Positions 6,679 to 10,619 of a stretch of DNA of 10,619 nt are shown piece after piece. A model generated the notes under the pieces. The model worked only from the letters and a program-made list of their open reading frames with translations. It was not told the DNA's origin and searched no databases. Position 1 is the stretch's first letter. Every line of letters begins with the position of its first letter. A program made the position numbers and the translations under genes. The DNA is from CAZJRB01 sp964547995 (GTDB lineage Bacteria; Planctomycetota; Planctomycetia; Pirellulales; Thermoguttaceae), in contig CAZJRB010000169.1 in the NCBI GenBank assembly GCA_964547995.1, positions 1-10,619 of the forward strand, given 5' to 3'.

Positions 6679-6713
6679 GCATTGCTGTCCTCATGTTGTT
6701 GAAGGGACCCCCA

Positions 6714-8393
6714 ATGAACAGACGATTTTGCCTGCTGCTTCTGTGGACGGTGATGGTTGGCTTGCCGGCGTTTGCCGTCGGCGACGAGAAGAAGGACGAG
6801 CAGGTCCCGGCGGGCCTGCCGGATACGACCGAATCGGCGAAGCTCGTCCAGAAGATGCCCAAGACCATAAGCGGGACGGTCTTCCTCGGTGAAAAGGGCC
6901 TGGCCGGCGTGCGGGTGACCGATGGTGTCGATTTCGTCACCACGGATGTACAGGGCAAGTACGCGATAACCGTCAAGCCCGACCCGCTGGTGCCTTATCT
7001 GCCGAGCCGCACGGTCAGCGTCTGTTGGCCATCGGAAACATGGCCGGTCCAGGATCGCCGGACCCGGCGCTGGCAGTGGTGGGCGAGGCTGAAGGATGTC
7101 AAGGATCCCGAGAAGGTCGACTTCCATCTCGTAGCGAGGGAGGAAAAGCTGCCGGTCTGCGTGGCCTTCGGGACCGATCCGCACGACGCACTGCGACGCC
7201 CGCACAACCGCGTGTTCCGCGACGAGGTTGGCCGGGCGGGCCGCCACGCCGATTTCGCCGTCATGGGCGGCGATCTCGGCTACCTCGGCTTCGCCAACGC
7301 CGAGAAGGACTACACCGCGATCGAACAGTTTACCAACGATTTCCCGGTCACGATGCTCCATTGCATCGGCAACCACGATATCGTCGGCATTCATTCCGAT
7401 TGGTGGAAAATTCCTCACGAGCTGGCCGGCAACGGGGCGTTTGTCAAGTATCTCGGCCCGCTGCGATGGTCGTTCGACTACGCGGGCATCCGGTTCGTCG
7501 GGGTCGACTGGTCGCTGATCGACGAGAAAGGCCACCTGCAGTGCGGCATGGCCGATTCGATCGTCGACTGGCTCGAAAAGGACTTGGCCTCGGTCCCGAA
7601 GGGTACACCCGTCTACCTCTTTAGCCATCAGTGGGGCGACAAGCGTTTCTTCGACGTCTGCGAGAAACACGGTGTGAAGCTCTGTCTGGGGGGCCATTCG
7701 CACCGCAACATGCTCATCCGCCGCCACGGCGGCACCGAGTACTGGACCAAAATGAGCCTCTACACGCTGCTGTACGTCGACCGCGACGGCTTCGAGTTCG
7801 TCGACCGGTGCGTCTACAAGGGTGGGCGAAACGGTTGGGACGGCCACTGGAGACACAGTCACCGTGCGTGCGCGCTCTACAATAACCTGGATATGCAAAA
7901 CAAGCAGCGGGGCGAGCACGTTGGGCTCGAGGACTTCACACTTGATGATAACGCGCGTTCCATCAAACCGGTCGGCGGCCCCACCTACGACCTTCGCATC
8001 GGTGCATGGGCCACGGGTAACAAGCCGGCGAAGCGATGGGGCGTCCGCATCACTGCCGAAAGCGGCGATATCTGTGAAATCGGCTACGACGAGCCGGCCC
8101 ACATGCTCGACCTGATGGGCCGCAAGACGTTCTTCAACCCGAAGATCCCGCTGGCCGAGGAGACCGATTCGGACGGGCCGCCGTGGGTCGAGATGCGCAT
8201 CTCGGTGATGCCTGACCGCGTCCGCGTCCGGGTCAACAGCCGGTTGCACTACCAGAAGTTCATCGACTTCGGGCCGGCCAGACGGATCGAGGTGTTCTCC
8301 GAAGGCGGCAAAACGGAATTCGGCCGCGTCGACCTCTGGCAGCGGACTTGGCCAAAAGACTGGAACCCGCGGGCAACGGCCAACAGCGGCTGA
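6714..8393 (+). CDS. secreted calcineurin-like metallophosphoesterase with N- and C-terminal beta domains
   Basis: This 559-residue protein begins at ATG 6714 with AAGGG at 6702-6706. An in-frame GTG at 6675 overlaps the previous stop codon but would spoil the signal peptide and has no good ribosome site. Residues 1-21 are a signal peptide (NRR, hydrophobic core, AFA). Residues about 46-145 (GTVFLGEKGLAGVRVTDG, TTDVQGKYAI) match the MetallophosN beta-sandwich that often precedes secreted calcineurin-like enzymes. The dimetal phosphoesterase core follows: Asp155 and His157 (TDPHD), Asp187 (GGDLG), Asn220-His221-Asp222 (GNHD), His305 (FSHQW) and His328/His330 (GGHSH). All main ligands are present. 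The region after about 395 is a further beta-rich domain (MRISVMPDRVRVRVNSR, IEVFSEGGKTEFGRVDLW) resembling a concanavalin-like or jelly-roll fold and may bind glycans. It is 35 bases after the GH127-type stop without a promoter between, so the two are probably co-transcribed. It should cleave a phosphomonoester or diester outside the cytoplasm; the substrate is unknown. Confidence 0.88.
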   Translation: MNRRFCLLLLWTVMVGLPAFAVGDEKKDEQVPAGLPDTTESAKLVQKMPKTISGTVFLGEKGLAGVRVTDGVDFVTTDVQGKYAITVKPDPLVPYLPSRTVSVCWPSETWPVQDRRTRRWQWWARLKDVKDPEKVDFHLVAREEKLPVCVAFGTDPHDALRRPHNRVFRDEVGRAGRHADFAVMGGDLGYLGFANAEKDYTAIEQFTNDFPVTMLHCIGNHDIVGIHSDWWKIPHELAGNGAFVKYLGPLRWSFDYAGIRFVGVDWSLIDEKGHLQCGMADSIVDWLEKDLASVPKGTPVYLFSHQWGDKRFFDVCEKHGVKLCLGGHSHRNMLIRRHGGTEYWTKMSLYTLLYVDRDGFEFVDRCVYKGGRNGWDGHWRHSHRACALYNNLDMQNKQRGEHVGLEDFTLDDNARSIKPVGGPTYDLRIGAWATGNKPAKRWGVRITAESGDICEIGYDEPAHMLDLMGRKTFFNPKIPLAEETDSDGPPWVEMRISVMPDRVRVRVNSRLHYQKFIDFGPARRIEVFSEGGKTEFGRVDLWQRTWPKDWNPRATANSG

Positions 8394-8438
8394 GCGTCTG
8401 GCTTTTTCTTGACCCTTCCCCCCTGACCCGGTCGGTGT

Positions 8439-8444
8439 TATCCT
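8439..8444 (+). promoter_or_regulatory. -10-like element for the SDR gene, leaderless type
   Basis: TATCCT (8439-8444) ends seven bases before the ATG at 8452, and no Shine-Dalgarno sequence is present. This repeats the arrangement seen before holA. A TTGACC at 8409-8414 is 24 bases away, too far for an ordinary -35 box. Confidence 0.35.
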
Positions 8445-8451
8445 GGTTTCT

Positions 8452-9255
8452 ATGAGCTACTGGAAAGACAAAGTTGCACTGGTCACCGGCGGCTCCAGCG
8501 GATTGGGCCGCGCGATTGCCGATGCGTTTGCCGCGGCGGGGTGCAAGATCGTTGTTGTCGGGTTGGAACCCGATGACGTCGAGCGGGCCGCCGGAGAGAT
8601 GAAAGACGCCGGCGCCGATGTCCTCGGTATTCATGCTGACATTACCAAGCAGGAAGACGTCGACCGGCTGTTCAACGAGGCCCTCGGGCGTTTCGGCCGG
8701 CTCGACGTGCTCGTGAACAACGCCGGGCGGTCGATGAGGGCAAAGATCCTCGATACCACGCCGGAGCAGTTTCGCGACTTGATAGAATTGAACCTCGTGG
8801 CCATGGTCCGCTGCACCCGGGCGGCCGTGCCGCATCTTCTGAAGCAGCGAGGGCACGTCGTCAACATCGGCTCGCTGGCAGCGAAGTCCTCGGCCCGATG
8901 GGTCGGGGCCTACCCGGCCACGAAGCACGCGGTGGCCGCCTACTCCCAGCAACTCCGGCTGGAACTCGGCTCCGAAGGCCTGCACACACTGCTGGTCTGT
9001 CCCGGCCCGATCCGGCGCGAAGGCGACCGGCTCTACCCGCTCGAAGGCCTGGAAGACCTTCCCGAACACGCCCGGCGCCCCGGCGGCGGTGTAAAGGTTG
9101 GCCGAATCAAGCCCGAGAAACTTGCCGCCGCGATCTTGAAGGCCTGCGAGAAGCGCAAGCCCGAGATCGTCATCCCCGGCAAGGCCCGGTTGCTGTTCGC
9201 CATCGCCCAGCTCTTCCCCCGGCTCGGCGATTGGATTGTGCTCAGGAAGACGTGA
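8452..9255 (+). CDS. short-chain dehydrogenase/reductase (SDR, classical type)
   Basis: This is a 267-residue NAD(P)-dependent oxidoreductase with a Rossmann fold. The dinucleotide motif TGGSSGLG occupies 12-19, HADIT 61-65 binds near the adenine, NNAG is at 89-92, and the catalytic tetrad is Asn114 (IELNL), Ser141 (NIGSLAA), Tyr154 and Lys158 (YPATK). CPGPI at 183-187 is the usual loop after strand six. The start of strand two (VVVGLEP) has no acidic residue at the tip and no basic residue near it that would settle NADH or NADPH preference. The C-terminus has a hydrophobic stretch (LLFAIAQLFPRLGDWIVL, 247-264), often seen in SDRs that touch membranes or act on lipids. The substrate cannot be inferred. 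It follows the phosphoesterase gene by 58 bases but appears to have its own start signal. Confidence 0.9.
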   Translation: MSYWKDKVALVTGGSSGLGRAIADAFAAAGCKIVVVGLEPDDVERAAGEMKDAGADVLGIHADITKQEDVDRLFNEALGRFGRLDVLVNNAGRSMRAKILDTTPEQFRDLIELNLVAMVRCTRAAVPHLLKQRGHVVNIGSLAAKSSARWVGAYPATKHAVAAYSQQLRLELGSEGLHTLLVCPGPIRREGDRLYPLEGLEDLPEHARRPGGGVKVGRIKPEKLAAAILKACEKRKPEIVIPGKARLLFAIAQLFPRLGDWIVLRKT

Positions 9256-9272
9256 GTCCGACTCGCGATACA

Positions 9273-9357
9273 ACTTCCCCATTTCCACTTCCGATTTTCC
9301 ATTTCCGAATTCCCCATTCCGAATTCCCCATTCCGACTTCCCCATTCCGACTTCCCG
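9273..9357. repeat. degenerate 14-bp tandem repeat, pyrimidine-rich on the plus strand
   Basis: The clear copies are 9301-9315 (15 bases), 9316-9329, 9330-9343 and 9344-9357, with consensus ATTCCGAATTCCCC or ATTCCGACTTCCCC. Decayed copies extend back to about 9273. The plus strand is almost wholly pyrimidine here. It fills the gap between the SDR stop and the toxin-antitoxin promoter and encodes nothing convincing. It lacks CRISPR repeat and spacer structure. Confidence 0.85.
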
Positions 9358-9401
9358 CTTGCGACCCCCCACGTTCCACGACGGCCGCGAGAAGGGGATA
9401 C

Positions 9402-9430
9402 TTGACAGCCGCCTGGGCAAGGGTTATAAT
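9402..9430 (+). promoter_or_regulatory. full consensus sigma-70 promoter of the toxin-antitoxin operon
   Basis: TTGACA (9402-9407) and TATAAT (9425-9430) both match the consensus perfectly and are separated by exactly 17 bases. Transcription would start near 9437, giving a leader of about 65 bases before the antitoxin ATG. Confidence 0.85.
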
Positions 9431-9435
9431 CAGCG

Positions 9436-9487
9436 AAACTTGATTAAACTTGGTTGGTGAAGGGTTGCCTAGCCAAAGATCAAGTTT
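9436..9487 (+). promoter_or_regulatory. repeated AAACTTG motifs in the toxin-antitoxin leader, candidate operator or hairpin
   Basis: AAACTTGATT (9436-9445) is followed directly by AAACTTGGTT (9446-9455), a tandem ten-base repeat with one mismatch. ATCAAGTTT (9479-9487) is a perfect nine-base inverted copy of AAACTTGAT (9436-9444). The first copy covers the expected start site and the inverted one ends three bases before the Shine-Dalgarno sequence. The sites could bind the antitoxin or complex for autoregulation, or the transcript could fold with its 5' end paired beside the ribosome site. Confidence 0.55.
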
Positions 9488-9501
9488 GCCGGAGGATTCT
9501 C

Positions 9502-9741
9502 ATGAAGGCATACCGCACCGTTCTCACGGTCAATGACCCGAAACAGGTGGTGTTGACCGACGTGCCGTTCGAACCGGGCCAGCGCGTCGAGATCCTCGTG
9601 CTACCACAGAACAAGAGCGGCGCGGCGGCCGCTCAGCGGTGGAAATCACTGGCAGGGGAGACACAGGCGTTCCCGCAGCTCCAGAAGCTAAGTGAGGAAG
9701 AAATCTCGGCGGAAGTCAACGCCTACCGTAGCGGCCAATGA
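9502..9741 (+). CDS. antitoxin of a PIN-family toxin-antitoxin pair
   Basis: This 79-residue protein is read from ATG 9502, with GGAGGA (9491-9496) five bases ahead. An upstream TTG at 9454 has no ribosome site and lies in the leader repeat. The N-terminal half (about 1-33, with VNDPKQVVLTDVPFEPGQRV) resembles the beta-strand part of small antitoxins that precede COG1569 PIN toxins, likely for dimerisation and DNA binding. The C-terminal part (LSEEEISAEVNAYRSGQ, 63-79) is an acidic amphipathic helix like those that bind and block the toxin. The stop overlaps the toxin start by four bases (ATGA), which couples their translation. Its role is inferred from its position and these two segments. 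Confidence 0.85.
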   Translation: MKAYRTVLTVNDPKQVVLTDVPFEPGQRVEILVLPQNKSGAAAAQRWKSLAGETQAFPQLQKLSEEEISAEVNAYRSGQ

Positions 9742-10148
9742 GAGTCATCTTCGATACGAACGTCGTTGTATCGGCGGTCTTGAGGGATCGCGATCCGGAA
9801 GCGGTTATTCTGTTTGTGGTTGAGCACCCGGATTTTCAGTGGCTTGCCTCGCCCGACATTTTGGCGGAATACGCAGAAGTGCTGCGGCGTCCGAAATTCG
9901 GCCTGCCGGACGAAACCGTTCGCAAGTGGCTGTCATTGTTTGAGACGTTGATTACGGTCGTTGAGGTGGAAGAACACATTGATTTCCCGCGCGACCGGAA
10001 AGACGCGAAGTTCCTGGAATGTGTGCTGGCGACGGATGCTGAATACTTTGTCACCGGCGACCGGGATTTCGAAGAAGCCGGAAGAATGGAAAATACTGCG
10101 ATCGTGTCCGTTTCGCAGTTCAAGTCGCTGGTCTGCGATGCTTGGTAA
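9738..10148 (+). CDS. PIN-domain toxin, COG1569-type putative RNase
   Basis: This 136-residue protein has the compact PIN fold of toxin ribonucleases. Visible acidic residues of the metal site are Asp6 (IFDTNV), Glu44 or Glu47 in the LAEYAEVLRRPKF segment, Asp89 (RDRKDAKFLE) and Asp108/Asp110 (VTGDRDF). These match the standard PIN pattern of an N-terminal DTN, central Glu, then Asp-rich C-terminal blocks. The KFLECVLATDAEYFVTGDRDF region is characteristic of the COG1569 subgroup. Members are expected to cut RNA when the antitoxin is lost; the target is unknown. The start codon overlaps the antitoxin stop and has no strong ribosome site, so translational coupling is likely. No residue essential to the fold is seen missing. 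Confidence 0.9.
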   Translation: MRVIFDTNVVVSAVLRDRDPEAVILFVVEHPDFQWLASPDILAEYAEVLRRPKFGLPDETVRKWLSLFETLITVVEVEEHIDFPRDRKDAKFLECVLATDAEYFVTGDRDFEEAGRMENTAIVSVSQFKSLVCDAW

Positions 10149-10173
10149 TGGAACGGGAGAAGAAGGGGGAACG

Positions 10174-10196
10174 GGCTCAGGAAGAATCCTGAAGCC
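10174..10196 (+). other. hairpin after the toxin gene
   Basis: GGCT (10174-10177) plus CAGGA (10178-10182) can pair with TCCTG (10187-10191) and AGCC (10193-10196), with an AGAA loop and one bulged A. No T run follows, so rho-independent termination is doubtful. It may protect the 3' end of the toxin-antitoxin mRNA. Confidence 0.35.
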
Positions 10197-10231
10197 TTGA
10201 GGGGAACGAACACGGCATAAGGGGACATTCA

Positions 10232-10576
10232 ATGGCAAAGGAGATTAAGAAAGGCACGAGACGCAATGCGCGACCGTATTGGCGTTGGATCATCCTGCGG
10301 ATCTTCTGCGTCGCGATTTTCGCGATTCTGCTAATTGTTTTCAGTAATTGGGTCGGTCTCAAGATGCCCAAGTCTCCCCAATTTCAGGTCACATTTCACG
10401 GTGAATTGTGGTGGTACTGGGTGTGCGGCGTCGTCGTTGCAGTTGGAGTAGGTGGACTTGCCGCAAAGTGTTTCACAGATGCGTTGCGATCGTACGTCGG
10501 TATCACGTGGGATGAACTGATGGAAGACTATGACGAGGCGGGAATCCGCCGTGTGCCTCCAGAGGTAATGTTTTGA
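10232..10576 (+). CDS. small membrane protein with two transmembrane segments, function unknown
   Basis: This 114-residue protein starts at ATG 10232 with AAGGGGA (10219-10225) at good distance. A basic N-terminus (KKGTRRNARPYWR) precedes a long hydrophobic segment at about 19-43 and a second at about 59-80 (WWYWVCGVVVAVGVGGLAA). The acidic C-terminus (WDELMEDYDEAGIRR) is probably cytoplasmic like the N-terminus, giving a hairpin topology. No family is recognised. It lies 83 bases after the toxin stop in the same direction, with a hairpin but no clear promoter between, so it may be read through from the toxin-antitoxin operon. The remaining 43 bases of the window hold no feature I can support. 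Confidence 0.7.
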   Translation: MAKEIKKGTRRNARPYWRWIILRIFCVAIFAILLIVFSNWVGLKMPKSPQFQVTFHGELWWYWVCGVVVAVGVGGLAAKCFTDALRSYVGITWDELMEDYDEAGIRRVPPEVMF

Positions 10577-10619
10577 TTCCCTTGGAACTGGAATTCTCCG
10601 TGGTTTGAATTAGCATCGA

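Noticed and set aside
6675..6713. GTG at 6675 overlapping the GH127-type stop codon as the phosphoesterase start
   Set aside because: The ATG at 6714 has a ribosome site at good distance and begins a normal signal peptide.
6672..8249. Minus-strand open frame of 525 codons opposite the phosphoesterase gene
   Set aside because: It is a GC-rich mirror of a gene with complete metal-site motifs; its translation is rich in Val, Asp and Arg without domain features or a ribosome site.
8384..8407. T-rich run after the phosphoesterase stop as a terminator
   Set aside because: Five T residues follow only a GCCA/TGGC pairing with a poorly paired interior, so no stable stem supports it.
9273..9357. CRISPR array
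   Set aside because: The units are contiguous 14-15 bp repeats without unique spacers of constant length.
8260..9420. Minus-strand open frame of 386 codons opposite the SDR gene, with a Gly/Lys/Trp repeat at its N-terminus
   Set aside because: The repeat is only the 14-bp tandem array translated, and the rest is antisense to a complete SDR.

Overview
The window looks like a chromosomal segment of a planctomycete, probably a marine or soil relative of Pirellulales or similar. This is an inference from the gene set, not from a marker gene. It is GC-rich and carries a protein with a PEP-CTERM sorting tail, a secreted DUF1680/GH127-type glycosidase with added binding domains, a divergent URO-D-superfamily protein, a secreted three-part metallophosphoesterase and a COG1569-type PIN toxin with its antitoxin. 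No rRNA, tRNA, transposase, integrase or CRISPR array was seen.

Layout from left to right: (1) positions 1-414 are the 3' end of a PEP-CTERM protein gene. (2) 415-686 is an intergenic region with two small hairpins and a TATAAT promoter. (3) 687-1502 encodes a protein with a Glu-rich, ten-residue-repeat N-terminal half followed by three membrane spans. (4) 1588-2643 is holA, the clamp-loader delta subunit, with a promoter position that implies a leaderless mRNA. (5) 2665-3702 on the minus strand is a URO-D-superfamily protein that converges on holA with a 21-base gap. (6) 3703-3990 is a divergent control region with a 15-bp palindrome, a TTGACA/GATACT promoter whose -10 box lies between perfect 9-bp inverted arms, and a leader hairpin. 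(7) 3991-6678 and 6714-8393 form a two-gene operon for a secreted GH127-type enzyme and a secreted calcineurin-like phosphoesterase. (8) 8452-9255 is a short-chain dehydrogenase, again with a leaderless-type promoter. (9) 9273-9357 holds a degenerate 14-bp tandem repeat. (10) 9402-10148 is a toxin-antitoxin operon with a full consensus sigma-70 promoter and repeated AAACTTG motifs in its leader. (11) 10232-10576 encodes a small two-span membrane protein of unknown role.

The most coherent functional unit is 2665-8393: a putative glycan-processing locus. Two exported enzymes (a Cys-nucleophile, Zn-dependent arabinofuranosidase-like enzyme and a phosphoesterase) are transcribed together, opposite a cytoplasmic URO-D/MtaA/CmuA-like protein, and the shared intergenic region carries two different inverted repeats that could be operators. 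The substrate is not known; L-arabinofuranosyl glycans are the family-based guess. The other genes (holA, the acidic membrane protein, the SDR and the toxin-antitoxin pair) look like independent transcription units.
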